Shown: in pieces, positions 56,112 to 64,000 of the stretch
Layout of the letters: each line of letters starts with the position of its first letter
How positions within the stretch are numbered: position 1 is the stretch's first letter
Source of the DNA: Limnohabitans planktonicus II-D5
GTDB lineage: Bacteria > Pseudomonadota > Gammaproteobacteria > Burkholderiales > Burkholderiaceae_C
Length of the DNA: 64,000 nucleotides
Direction: 5' to 3'
NCBI RefSeq assembly: GCF_001270065.2
Contig: NZ_LFYT02000009.1
Coordinates: 81,068-145,067 of the forward strand
The notes under the pieces: generated by a model
Seen by the model: only the letters and a program-made list of their open reading frames with translations
Databases searched by the model: none
What the model was told of the DNA's origin: nothing
Position numbers and translations under genes: made by a program

Positions 56112-56435
56112 TCAGGCCGCCAACTTTGCGCTGGCAAGGCGGTTCAGGCTGACGCCCTGTTCGGCAGCCAACAGTGCCAGATTGCGGTGAACAAGCGGCG
56201 GAATGCGGACACGGAACTCACCGCTGTAGCTTTTGTCGGCCAGCGCCACCGGGACGGGCTCGCCATTCGACAGCATGTCGGCAACGACCTCACCCACCAA
56301 CTTTTGAATGCCTTTGAGCGCAGCTTCGGGCGTTTTTGCCAACCAGCTCAGGGAAGCGAACTCGGTGCACAAGCCCACATGCTCGCCATCTTCTGGCGAC
56401 CATGTCACGCGGTAGGTGTAGTGTTGAATGTTCAT
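56112..56435 (-). CDS. hicB: HicB-family antitoxin, module 1
   Basis: A 107-residue antitoxin. The N-terminal RNase-H-like fold has RVTWSPEDGEHVGLCTEFASLS, and the C-terminal RHH part has GEFRVRIPPLVHRNLALLAAEQGVSLNRLASAKL. It binds HicA and represses the pair. It starts inside the stop of the HicA-like gene (ATGA). Confidence 0.87.
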   Translation of the reverse strand: MNIQHYTYRVTWSPEDGEHVGLCTEFASLSWLAKTPEAALKGIQKLVGEVVADMLSNGEPVPVALADKSYSGEFRVRIPPLVHRNLALLAAEQGVSLNRLASAKLAA

Positions 56436-56680
56436 GATGGACTGCCTAATTTTTCGATCGCTTGAAGCACTTGTCTGACTTGATAAGGCTTTGCCTTGCC
56501 TTTGGCGTTCTGGATGTTGACGCGTGGATCGCCTGGCCAAGGTGTCTTGAAAATGGCGTGGCTGCTTCCGTCTTGCCTTGGCTTGCCGAAGTAGGACACA
56601 CACACCTTCTTGAAGTCATTGAAGCTGACATTGCCCGGTTCCCGGCGCATCATCTCCAGAATTTTTTCGATTTGTGCCAT
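56432..56680 (-). CDS. hicA: HicA-family mRNA interferase toxin, module 1
   Basis: An 82-residue toxin. It has a dsRBD-like fold with the catalytic His in DGSSHAIFK and the C-terminal YQVRQVLQAIEKL. HicA cleaves mRNA independent of ribosomes. The ATG at 56680 is used; an upstream ATG in frame at 56737 is less likely. Toxin-first order is usual for HicAB. Confidence 0.85.
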   Translation of the reverse strand: MAQIEKILEMMRREPGNVSFNDFKKVCVSYFGKPRQDGSSHAIFKTPWPGDPRVNIQNAKGKAKPYQVRQVLQAIEKLGSPS

Positions 56681-56795
56681 GGCTATTATGGTGCCATTAT
56701 TGATACCACGCGTCAACCAAGATTTAGACCTATTCATCCGGCCCGATGAAGTTTGAATGACCCTCGTTGGTGCCGAGCATGCCGATATGGTTGTC

Positions 56796-56873
56796 TTTGT
56801 AAGAGCCCACCCTGTGGGCGATGGTTTGCAAGGCGTGTTCCACGCCCATCGCCCACAGGGGTGGGCTACAAAA
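56796..56873. repeat. Long inverted repeat, third REP-like type
   Basis: TTTGTAAGAGCCCACCCTGT pairs with ACAGGGGTGGGCTACAAA, and the stem continues as GGGCGATGG/CCATCGCCC, giving a 28-bp arm with few mismatches around a roughly 21-base middle. It fills part of the 271-bp gap between hicA and the E1 gene. It differs in sequence from the two repeat families above. Confidence 0.75.
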
Positions 56874-56951
56874 AACGATCCCTTACCTGTTGTTCAAGAC
56901 TTCAAGGGGCCGGATCAATAGGGGTCTCGGCGCACTGCGCTGAATGTCGAG

Positions 56952-59612
56952 TTAAGCGGCCAACGCCCTCAATGCCGCTTGCGCAATGCTGTCTGCGTCC
57001 ACCGCAAAGAAGCGGCGCAGCGCAGCCCGTGTGTCGCTGCGGCCAAAGCCGTCGGTGCCCAGCGTGCTGTAGCGGCGGCCTTCGGGCACGAAGGCGCGCA
57101 CGCTCTCGGGCACGGCGCGCACGTAGTCGGTGGCGGCGATCACGGGGCCTTGAGTGGTTGACAACAAGGTTGCCAAATGTCCGCTGCATGGGCCACTGAC
57201 AGCACCAGCAGAACCAAGACCAACACCCACCGCCTGAGCCCCATCAGCCAGACGCTCAAGCGCCATGCCGTCTCGCGCCAACTCACTCCAGCTGGTGATG
57301 CTCAGCACCTCCACGCCCACGCCTTGTGCGGCCAATTGCTGCGCGGCTTTGACCACTTCGGTCAAGATCGCACCAGAGCCGAGCAAGGTCACACGCTGGG
57401 CCGCATCGCTGGGGCCGTACACGCCAAAGCAATACCCCCCGCGCAGCACATCGGCCTCCACGCCCAAAGGCAAGTCGGGCTGGGCGTAGTTCTCGTTCAT
57501 CAGGGTCACGTAATAAAACACGTCGGCTTGCCGCTCGACCATCTCGCGCATGCCCGCGTCCAGAATCACTGCCAGCTCGCCCGCAAACGCCGGGTCGTAC
57601 GCCTTGCAGTTGGGGATGGTGGCCGCCACCAAATGGCTGCTGCCGTCCTGGTGTTGCAGGCCTTCGCCGCCCAAGGTGGTGCGGCCTGAGGTCGCACCCA
57701 ACAAAAAGCCCCGGGCGCGTTGGTCGGCCGCCGCCCAAATGGCGTCGCCCACACGCTGAAAGCCGAACATCGAGTAATAAATATAAAAGGGCAGCATGGC
57801 CAAGCCGTGCACGCTGTAGCTGGTGGCCGCCGCCGTCCAGCTGGCGATCGCGCCCGCTTCGCTGATGCCTTCTTCCAGAATCTGGCCGTCGGTGGCTTCG
57901 CGGTAACTCAGCACCGAGCCGATGTCTTCGGGCGCGTAGCGCTGGCCCACGCTGCTGTAAATGCCCACCTGCTTGAACAGGTTGGCCATACCGAATGTCC
58001 GCGCCTCGTCGGCCACGATCGGCACGATGCGCGGGCCGAGTTGCGTGTCTTTGAGCAGGTTGCCCAGCATGCGCACAAAGGCCATGGTGGTGCTCATCTC
58101 TTTGCCGTCGGCCTGCAGCGCAAACTGACCGTAACTGCTGAGGGCAGGAACAGGCAAACGGTCACACACCGTCTCGCGTTTGGGCAAGCTGCCACCCAAG
58201 CGGGCGCGGTGTTCGCGCAGGTAGCGCATCTCGGCGCTGTCGTCGGCGGGTTTGTAGAACGCCAAGCCCTTGGCCTGCTCGTCGCTCAGCGGCAGGTCAA
58301 AGCGGTTGCGGTAGTCGATGAGGTCTTGCTCGTCGAACTTCTTTTGGCTGTGCGTGGTCATCTTGCCTTGGCCCGCGCTGCCCATGCCAAAGCCTTTTTT
58401 GGTGTGCGCCAAGATCACGGTGGGTTGGCCACGGTGCGCGGCTGCTGCGGCATAAGCGGCGTGGATCTTCACGATGTCGTGGCCACCGCGCTTGAGCCGG
58501 TCAATCTGCTCGTCGGTCATGCCCTGCGCCAGCCGCGCCAGCTCTTCGTTTTGGCCAAAGAAGTTGTCGCGGTTGTAGCGCCCGTCCTTGGCGGCAAAGG
58601 TCTGCATTTGGCCGTCCACCGTGTTGGCAAAAGCGCGCAGCAAAGCGCCCGAGGTGTCGCGCGCCAGCAGGCCATCCCAGTCGCTTCCCCAGACCAGCTT
58701 GATCACGTTCCAGCCCGCACCGGCAAACAGCTTTTCAAGCTCGTCGATGATGCGGCCGTTGCCGCGCACCGGGCCGTCTAGGCGCTGCAAATTGCAGTTG
58801 ACCACCCACACCAGGTTGTCGAGTTTTTCTCGCGCGGCCAAGGTCAAGGCGCTCATGCTCTCGGGCTCGTCCATCTCGCCGTCACCAAACACGCCCCACA
58901 CCTTGCGGGCGCTGCAGTCTTGCAGCTGGCGGTGCGTCAGGTAGCGCATGAAGCGCGCATGGTAGATCGAGCTGATCGGCCCCAAACCCATCGAGCCCGT
59001 GGGGAACTGCCAAAAGTCGGGCATCAGCCAAGGGTGCGGGTAGCTCGACAAACCGCGTGCGCCGCTGTCGGGTGCGGTGATCTCTTGGCGGTAATGCATC
59101 AGGTCCGCCTCGGTGAGGCGCCCTTCGAGAAAAGCGCGGGCGTAAACGCCGGGTGCACTGTGCGGCTGAAAGAACACCAAGTCGCCCCGGTGTTGCTCGG
59201 TGCGCGCATGAAAGAAGTGGTGGAAGCCGGTCTCGAACAAATCGGCCACGCTGGCGTAACTGGCGATGTGCCCGCCCAACTCGCCATAGGCCTGGTTGGC
59301 GCGCACCACCATGGCCAGCGCGTTCCAACGCATGATGGCCACCAGCCGCTCTTCGGTGGCCAAGTCGCCGGGGAACACGGGCTGGTCATCGACCGCGATG
59401 GTGTTCATATAAGGCGTGTTCAGCTCGGGCTGCCAGCCCGTGCGCTGTTGGCGCGCCACGACGGCCAGCTCGTCCAGAATCTGGCGGGCACGCGCTGGGC
59501 CTTGGGTGCCGATCAGAGCCAGCAAAGCCTCGCGCCATTCGGCGGTTTCTTCGTGGTCCAAATCGTGGGGGTGTGACAGCGCGTGCAAGAGGGGTTCAAA
59601 AGGTGCGTTCAT
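56952..59612 (-). CDS. Homodimeric 2-oxo acid dehydrogenase E1, AceE/MdeB-like
   Basis: An 886-residue thiamine-diphosphate enzyme, the length of AceE. The TPP motif is GDGEMDEPESMSALTLA...N, with N-terminal PYMNTIAVDDQPVFPGD and the His loop GRYNRDNFFGQ typical of AceE. No E2 or E3 genes are next to it. A divergent Lrp-family gene lies 102 bp away, the arrangement known for mdeB/mdeR in Pseudomonas methionine breakdown, where the substrate is 2-oxobutyrate. So this may be a specialised second E1, but a pyruvate role cannot be excluded. Confidence 0.9.
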   Translation of the reverse strand: MNAPFEPLLHALSHPHDLDHEETAEWREALLALIGTQGPARARQILDELAVVARQQRTGWQPELNTPYMNTIAVDDQPVFPGDLATEERLVAIMRWNALAMVVRANQAYGELGGHIASYASVADLFETGFHHFFHARTEQHRGDLVFFQPHSAPGVYARAFLEGRLTEADLMHYRQEITAPDSGARGLSSYPHPWLMPDFWQFPTGSMGLGPISSIYHARFMRYLTHRQLQDCSARKVWGVFGDGEMDEPESMSALTLAAREKLDNLVWVVNCNLQRLDGPVRGNGRIIDELEKLFAGAGWNVIKLVWGSDWDGLLARDTSGALLRAFANTVDGQMQTFAAKDGRYNRDNFFGQNEELARLAQGMTDEQIDRLKRGGHDIVKIHAAYAAAAAHRGQPTVILAHTKKGFGMGSAGQGKMTTHSQKKFDEQDLIDYRNRFDLPLSDEQAKGLAFYKPADDSAEMRYLREHRARLGGSLPKRETVCDRLPVPALSSYGQFALQADGKEMSTTMAFVRMLGNLLKDTQLGPRIVPIVADEARTFGMANLFKQVGIYSSVGQRYAPEDIGSVLSYREATDGQILEEGISEAGAIASWTAAATSYSVHGLAMLPFYIYYSMFGFQRVGDAIWAAADQRARGFLLGATSGRTTLGGEGLQHQDGSSHLVAATIPNCKAYDPAFAGELAVILDAGMREMVERQADVFYYVTLMNENYAQPDLPLGVEADVLRGGYCFGVYGPSDAAQRVTLLGSGAILTEVVKAAQQLAAQGVGVEVLSITSWSELARDGMALERLADGAQAVGVGLGSAGAVSGPCSGHLATLLSTTQGPVIAATDYVRAVPESVRAFVPEGRRYSTLGTDGFGRSDTRAALRRFFAVDADSIAQAALRALAA

Positions 59613-59672
59613 GCATTTGACTGTACCGGGCAGCGCGGCGCATGTGCTGCCTATTCAAGCCACCATATCCTT

Positions 59673-59702
59673 CATTTAAAGCACAATATGCCGAATTAAA
59701 TG
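59673..59702. promoter_or_regulatory. Putative Lrp-type operator between the E1 and lrp-like genes
   Basis: CATTTAA and TTAAATG form an inverted repeat with a 16-bp spacer AGCACAATATGCCGAA, which loosely resembles the Lrp consensus. It lies in the only AT-rich part of the divergent region, where both promoters must be. Confidence 0.45.
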
Positions 59703-59714
59703 GAATTTCAGCAC

Positions 59715-60182
59715 ATGATCCTGGACAACGTGGATTTGAAGATACTCGACGAACTGCAGCGTGACGGTTCGCTGTCCAACGTGACGCTGGCCAAACGCAT
59801 CGGCCTGTCGCCCTCGCCGTGCCTGGCCCGCGTCAAGGCACTCGAGAGCAACGGCGTGATCCAGCGCTACGTGGCGCTGGCCAGCGCGGCGGCGCTGGGG
59901 CTGGGCCTCACGGTGTTCATCTCCATCAGCCTCAAGACCCAAAGCAAGGAAACCCTGGCCGACTTTGAGGCGCACATCGCCCGGCACGACGAAGTGATGG
60001 AGTGCTATTTGATGACCGGCGACAGCGACTATTTGCTGCGCGTGGCCGTGCGCGACATGGCAGCGCTGGAGCGCTTCATCCTGGAGCAGCTCTCACCGAT
60101 TCCGGGGGTGGAAAAAATCCGCTCCAGTTTTGCGCTCAAGCAGGTGCGCTACAAAACGGCGCTGCCGCTGGGTTTGGGGTGA
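59715..60182 (+). CDS. Lrp/AsnC-family transcriptional regulator
   Basis: A 155-residue regulator. The N-terminal helix-turn-helix has ILDNVDLKILDELQRDG and LSPSPCLARVKALE, and the C-terminal RAM domain ends in FALKQVRYKTALPL. Probably controls the divergent E1 gene in response to an amino acid. The ATG at 59715 fits family starts; one at 59700 is also in frame. Its last roughly 35 bp and a piece from 60034-60053 are copied at 60974-61026, beyond the HicAB pair. Confidence 0.9.
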   Translation: MILDNVDLKILDELQRDGSLSNVTLAKRIGLSPSPCLARVKALESNGVIQRYVALASAAALGLGLTVFISISLKTQSKETLADFEAHIARHDEVMECYLMTGDSDYLLRVAVRDMAALERFILEQLSPIPGVEKIRSSFALKQVRYKTALPLGLG

Positions 60183-60254
60183 GGGTGAGGGTGAAGGTGA
60201 AGGGCTTTCAGCCCTTCGCCTCGGCCTCAAAGCTGACGCGTGCAGCACCCCACT

Positions 60255-60590
60255 TCATCTTTGCGCCGCAGCCTGTTGCAAGACCTTGCCAGCCCATTGG
60301 TTCAAACTCACGCCGCTGGCTTGAGCGGCGATCAGTGCTGCGCTGTGCACCTCGGGCGCAACCCTCAGCATCAGCTTTCCACTGGCAGGCTTTTCTGGTG
60401 TTTTGCCGATTTTTGCGCAGGCATCGATGTAATCGTCAACGGCCTCTTCAAACGCTGCGCGCAAACCAGCCACATCGTTGGCATGAAAGCCCACCACGTC
60501 GCGCAGCCCCAGCAAGCGCCCAACAAGTATGTTGTCGCGTGCATCAATCTCGATGCGGGCCGTGTAGCCTTTGAATGTCATGGTGCTCAT
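60255..60590 (-). CDS. hicB: HicB-family antitoxin, module 2
   Basis: A 111-residue protein. MTFKGYTARIEIDARDNILVGRLLGLRD is the HicB-like N-terminal sheet, and LMLRVAPEVHSAALIAAQASGVSLNQWAGKVL is an Arc/HicB-type RHH that binds DNA. It overlaps the toxin gene by 4 bp. This subgroup is often called toxin-antitoxin HicB with a C-terminal RHH domain. Not closely similar to module 1. Confidence 0.87.
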   Translation of the reverse strand: MSTMTFKGYTARIEIDARDNILVGRLLGLRDVVGFHANDVAGLRAAFEEAVDDYIDACAKIGKTPEKPASGKLMLRVAPEVHSAALIAAQASGVSLNQWAGKVLQQAAAQR

Positions 60591-60841
60591 GGTGTGACTC
60601 CTATCAGGATCAGAAAATTTCGGGCATCGTCGACTTGGTAGGCCTTGGCCTCTTTGGCTGGGTGGGGACGGTGAAAACTGGCGATCGTCGAGCCATGGCA
60701 AAACTTCACGCGCGATCCGTTGCCCTCGATCACTGTGCAGCCCACAGCCACCAGCAGCGATTCAATGCGCGCCCATTCAAGGTTTGCCGTTGTTGGCTTT
60801 GCAAAAATAGCAGCCAGTGTTTTGATCTGCTTGCTGTTCAT
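60587..60841 (-). CDS. hicA: HicA-family mRNA interferase toxin, module 2
   Basis: An 84-residue toxin-like protein. RIESLLVAVGCTVIEGNGSRVKFCHG is the HicA strand-helix pattern, but the catalytic His is usually in a GSHHIF-like loop and here the sequence reads GSRVKFCHG, as in a common HicA subgroup; the later FHRPHPAKEAKAYQVDDARNFL is typical. It lies between the intact lrp gene and a remnant of the lrp 3' end. Confidence 0.82.
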   Translation of the reverse strand: MNSKQIKTLAAIFAKPTTANLEWARIESLLVAVGCTVIEGNGSRVKFCHGSTIASFHRPHPAKEAKAYQVDDARNFLILIGVTP

Positions 60842-60973
60842 GCTTGCAATTATGACGGTTGTTTCAAATGCTGCAGGCCATGACGACGCTTGAATGCCCC
60901 CACAGGGTTGGGTGAACACCGGCACACCGAATACCGGCAGGGCCATGGCCCTGCCTGCGTGGCTGCAACTCCC

Positions 60974-61063
60974 TGCTGCGCGTGGCCGTGCGCTACAAAA
61001 CGGCGCTTCCGCTGGGCTTGGGGTGAATGTGAGTCGCGTTCAGCCCTGCGCCTCGGCCTCCGG
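60974..61063 (+). pseudogene. Remnant of the lrp-like gene 3' end
   Basis: Positions 60974-60993 equal 60034-60053 and 60994-61026 match 60150-60182 (two mismatches by eye), including the stop codon. The two parts are joined at the shared word GTGCGC, so 96 bp (32 codons) are missing. Similarity continues about 35 bp past the stop (TTCAGCCC...CGCCTCGGCCTC). The HicAB pair lies exactly between this remnant and the intact lrp gene. Confidence 0.8.
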
Positions 61064-62263
61064 CCACAAACTTGGAAAATAAAAGCGCAGCGCGTGCTGC
61101 GGCACGCCCAGGCGCAGCTTGCCGTAGGGTGAATCACTTTCCAGCAAGCCCCGTTTGAGCAAAGCCGACACCTGCGCCGTTGCCAAGCGTTCGCCCAAAC
61201 CCAGCATGGCTTTGAAGTCGGCCCGATCCAATTCGGCCTGCGACGCAAACAGGTAATGCAGCGCCCGCAAAGCCTCGGCGCGTACGCCTTGCTTGACCAC
61301 GTTTTCCTCGTAAGCCAAACAAGCCGCCATGCGGTCCTTCATGCCATCAAGCGACAGCAAGCCCGACATCAAGTCGACTTGGTCCATGCACACGCCCAGT
61401 ACGTAATCGATCCAGCGAATCAAACCCGACTCGGTCAGGTTGCCACGGCCATTCAGATCGCCTGCCCGGGGTTCATCGGCTGCGGCCAAGTTGGCGTAGT
61501 AGGCTTCGTGTGTGCGGGGAAAGCCCCGCAATGGCGACCACAAACCGTTGGTCAGGCCCATGTGGCCCAACACCAAATGGCTGTGCAGCCGAACCACGCG
61601 GCCATTGCCGTCGGCAAAAGGGTGAATCCAGGCCAGGCGCTGGTGCGCTGCGGCCATGGCGACCAACTGCAATTCGCCCCGCCTGACGCCCGAATAAACG
61701 CTGGTCCAACGCGACAAAAACGCAGGCAAAACTGCAGTGGCCGGGGCGGCATGGCGGCCCACGCTCACCTCGCGCTCCCGCAGGGCACCGGGCTGCAAGG
61801 TTTGCACGCCCCCAGGTGATTCGATGGCGCGATCGGCCTCGGGCAATCGGGCGAACAAATCCTGGTGGATATCGCAAACCGTTTGCACCGACCAGACTTT
61901 CGCGGCGTCCCATGCAGGCCACAGCGCCTCCAGCTGCGCTTCGGTGGCCATGTGGGCCAGCGCCATGCGCTGGCGGCGCGCTTTGTCAGCATCTTGCGCG
62001 TAATCATTGCGCAGGGCCTGCTCGATCTCCAAAGGCAAAGTGTGCTGCCCTTCAATTTTGTTGGAGTAATACGAGTTCATGGCCCGCAAAGACGAACGCA
62101 GCCCCGGCAAGGCCCCGCTTGGGCACCAGCCCGACAAACGGTCCGCCTTGCGGATCAGGTCATACGCACGCTCCAGCAGGGGGCCCATCCGGTGCTCGGA
62201 AGGCAACAGGGGCTCCATCTGCGCAGGATGGTCATTAAGCTGAAATTTTTGCGACTTTGACAT
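61040..62263 (-). CDS. Fic-family AMP-transferase
   Basis: A 407-residue protein with the Fic motif HPFADGNGRVVR (His214 catalytic) and, near the N-terminus, the inhibitory helix pattern S67-x-x-x-E-G (SNKIEG, Glu71) of class II Fic enzymes. A C-terminal winged-helix-like part follows (RLATAQVSALLKRGLLESDSPYG). Fic proteins add AMP to target proteins. The ATG at 62263 is preferred to one at 62287. The last codons overlap the lrp remnant. It sits among toxin-antitoxin genes. Confidence 0.9.
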   Translation of the reverse strand: MSKSQKFQLNDHPAQMEPLLPSEHRMGPLLERAYDLIRKADRLSGWCPSGALPGLRSSLRAMNSYYSNKIEGQHTLPLEIEQALRNDYAQDADKARRQRMALAHMATEAQLEALWPAWDAAKVWSVQTVCDIHQDLFARLPEADRAIESPGGVQTLQPGALREREVSVGRHAAPATAVLPAFLSRWTSVYSGVRRGELQLVAMAAAHQRLAWIHPFADGNGRVVRLHSHLVLGHMGLTNGLWSPLRGFPRTHEAYYANLAAADEPRAGDLNGRGNLTESGLIRWIDYVLGVCMDQVDLMSGLLSLDGMKDRMAACLAYEENVVKQGVRAEALRALHYLFASQAELDRADFKAMLGLGERLATAQVSALLKRGLLESDSPYGKLRLGVPQHALRFYFPSLWPEAEAQG

Positions 62264-62384
62264 AAGACGCAAGTCTATGTCATGCAAGGATATTTACCAA
62301 ATCATGCGGATATTTTTGCGACTTTGATTGCGACTTAGTTTGCGCCATTCAGCCCCCGCCAAACTCTGCGGCAACACACACCAT

Positions 62385-62409
62385 GTCGGACCTGAAGGTG
62401 CCGACCTAC
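62385..62409. repeat. Single hairpin of the paired-hairpin family (cluster 7)
   Basis: GTCGG-ACC-TGAA-GGT-G-CCGAC, one arm only, between the Fic gene and the exonuclease gene. Its inner stem ACC/GGT is the same as the one at about 18099. Confidence 0.75.
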
Positions 62410-63029
62410 GAAGATCCAGGGCCACCTGTGCGCTGCTTCAAATACGGCCCCACCATGTGGCGGCTGGTGCGCTGCAAGCCCATCAGCAAAGCATGGTCGG
62501 TTTGCGCGCAGCCGTAGCGGGTTTTCAGGTCGTGCTGCATCTGCGCCAGCAAATGCGCGGCCATCTCGGCATCGGCCAAGGCCCGGTGGGCCCGGCCTGA
62601 CGACGGCAAATGGTGCAGCGCCGCCAGCGTGCCCAGCTTGTGGTTGGGCGCTTGCGGGTAAAGGCGGCGCGACAGCAGCAAAGTGCAGGCAAAGGCGTGC
62701 CCGCCGTCTTGCCCGCAACGGGCCAGCTCGGCCTGCCAGAACTTTTTGTCAAAGGCCGCGTTGTGCGCCACCATGGGCCGCCCGCCCACAAAGCGAGCCG
62801 CCTCGCGCATCACCTGCTCGGCAGCTGGCGCTGCCTGCACCATCTCGTTGGTGATGCCCGTGAGCTGCGTGATGAAACTGTTCACCCGCACCCCGGCGTT
62901 CATCAGGCTCTGATAACGGTCGACCACCTGACCGTTTTCCAGCAACACAATTGCCACCTCGGTGGCGCGGTCGCCCATATTGGGAGAAATCCCGGTGGTC
63001 TCAAAGTCGATGACGGCGATGGTGCTCAC
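62406..63029 (-). CDS. DnaQ-like 3'-5' exonuclease
   Basis: A 207-residue DEDDh-type exonuclease. Exo I is VIDFETTG near residue 5, Exo II is VAHNAAFDKKF near 88, and Exo III is HRALADAEMAAHL near 150. It resembles the epsilon-type proofreading domain or RNase T-like enzymes and could act in DNA repair. No ATG fits the family start; a GTG at 63029 (VSTIAVIDFE) is chosen, with another GTG at 63089 as an alternative. Confidence 0.88.
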   Translation of the reverse strand: MSTIAVIDFETTGISPNMGDRATEVAIVLLENGQVVDRYQSLMNAGVRVNSFITQLTGITNEMVQAAPAAEQVMREAARFVGGRPMVAHNAAFDKKFWQAELARCGQDGGHAFACTLLLSRRLYPQAPNHKLGTLAALHHLPSSGRAHRALADAEMAAHLLAQMQHDLKTRYGCAQTDHALLMGLQRTSRHMVGPYLKQRTGGPGSS

Positions 63030-63197
63030 GTTGCTCGGTCCTGGTGAAATGGGGTGCCCATTATCAATCGACAGTCGCAGAGCCACCACTTGATCGCCAG
63101 CAGACCTGGGACGACAAAGAAACCTGGGCGTCTTTTTCGAATGTCATTGCAAATCTGCATCTTCGAGTCCGACATGGTGGGGGATGCACAGGCCCAT

Positions 63198-63997
63198 GTC
63201 GGGGTCTTCGACCGCCGACCTACAGCATGGATCCGTAGGTCGGTACTCGAAGAGTCCGACGTTTGCCCGCTTCGGCCAGGCCCCATGTCGGGGTCTGCGA
63301 CCGCCGACCTACAGCATGAATCCGTAGGTCGGTACTCGAAGAGTCCGACGTCTGCCCGCTTCGGCACAGGCCCCTGAGCCGAGTGTTGCCCCTTGGGAGG
63401 ATTTTGTGGGAGCTTGCCCTGCAAGCGAAAAGCCTGTGGTCCACATGCGTCTGATCGCCAGCAGGGCTGGCTCCCACAAGGTGCAAGATTGAAGTTTTCC
63501 CGCTTCGCACAGGCCCCATGTCGGGGTCTGCGACCGCCGACCTACAGCATGCACCCGTAGGTCGGTACTCGAAGAGTCCGACGTTTGGCTGCTTCGGCGC
63601 AGGCCCCATGTCGGGGTCTGCGACCGCCGACCTACAGCATGCACCCGTAGGTCGGCACTCGAAGAGTCCGACGTCTGGCCGCTTCGGCACAGGCCCCATG
63701 TCGGGGTCTCCGACCGCCGACGTACAGCATGCATCCGTAGGTCGGCACTCGAAGAGTCCGACGTTTGCCCGCTTCGGCGCAGGCCCCTGAGCCGAGTGTT
63801 GCCCCTTGGGAGGATTTTGTGGGAGCTTGCCCTGCAAGCGAAAAGCCTGTGGTCCACATGCGTCTGATCGCCAGCAGGGCTGGCTCCCACAAGGTGCAAG
63901 ATTGAAGTTTTCCCGCTTCGGCGCAGGCCCCATGTCGGGGTCTGCGACCGCCGACCTACAGCATGAATCCGTAGGTCGGCACTCGAAGAGTCCGACT
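63198..63997. repeat. Paired-hairpin repeat cluster 8 (six units) at the window end
   Basis: Six B/A hairpin pairs start at 63198, 63287, 63519, 63609, 63699 and 63934. Spacing is 89-90 bp, except where a copy of the GTGGGAGC element (about 63405-63478 and 63816-63892) is inserted. In most units the GGTC/GACC hairpin comes first and the ACTC/GAGT hairpin second, the reverse orientation of cluster 3. Spacers between units (GCTTCGGCGCAGGCCCCATG) are also repeated. No gene is seen in 63090-64000. Confidence 0.9.
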
Positions 63998-64000
63998 TTT

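Noticed and set aside
59673..59702. Treating the palindrome as a proven Lrp site
   Set aside because: The match to the Lrp consensus is loose, so it is listed only as a putative operator with low confidence.
63090..63997. Plus- and minus-strand open frames of up to 237 codons in the terminal repeat region
   Set aside because: They run through the hairpin repeats and their translations repeat the same words (GLFECRPT, YSKSPT), an effect of stop-free repeat units.

Overview
The window looks like chromosomal DNA of a high-GC betaproteobacterium, most likely a member of the Burkholderiales and probably Comamonadaceae. This is inference from gene content and order: the phasin, NodI/NodJ-type ABC exporter, RhtA-type exporters, homodimeric E1 dehydrogenase with a divergent Lrp regulator, and the grouped glycolysis and purine genes (pgk, pyk, fba, purC, purE, purK, tsaC). 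No rRNA, tRNA, CRISPR array, transposase or integrase gene was recognised.

Layout. 0-6.6 kb: a minus-strand operon for uptake and oxidation of an unknown, possibly sulfonate-like substrate (ABC transporter, TauD-type dioxygenase, CoA-acylating aldehyde dehydrogenase), divergent from a Crp/Fnr regulator with an exact FNR-type box between them, then a 3-hydroxyacyl-CoA dehydrogenase. 6.8-8.8 kb: a recent tandem duplication of an unknown exported protein. 8.9-10.2 kb: a glycosyltransferase. 10.2-16.2 kb: an accessory mosaic with two AbiE-type nucleotidyltransferase modules, a ParDE pair and a GFA-family gene, interleaved with a 282-bp direct repeat and two broken copies of the 3' end of the neighbouring ABC permease gene. 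16.2-23 kb: nodIJ-like exporter, psd, UDG, rimI-tsaB-eamA. 23-32.4 kb: PBP4, SemiSWEET, GDSL lipoprotein, OmpW, tsaC-purK-purE, CnoX, a lipoprotein in AT-rich DNA, Mpo1-like protein. 32.5-40 kb: purC, fba, pyk, desaturase, pgk. 40-50.5 kb: def-fmt-azlC-azlD, dprA, yajC-secD-secF, and a nitrile hydratase operon with an exporter. 50.5-56 kb: caspase-like protein with coiled-coil repeats, enoyl-CoA hydratase, phasin, an anchored protein of unknown role, esterase. 56-63 kb: two HicAB modules, an AceE/MdeB-like E1 with an Lrp regulator, a Fic protein and a DnaQ-like exonuclease.

Two themes stand out. First, most large intergenic gaps carry one family of paired hairpins. The outer stem GTCGG/CCGAC is constant, while the inner stem changes between copies with both sides changing together. 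Second, two toxin-antitoxin modules (ParDE, and the HicAB beside lrp) sit between an intact host gene and an extra, degraded copy of that gene's 3' end, and an AbiE module lies between 282-bp direct repeats. This suggests that small toxin-antitoxin cassettes enter or move here by a process that duplicates gene tails. How that happens is not shown by the sequence.

Limits: gene functions come from motifs and family resemblance read by eye. Identities between repeats were estimated by eye and no database was searched.
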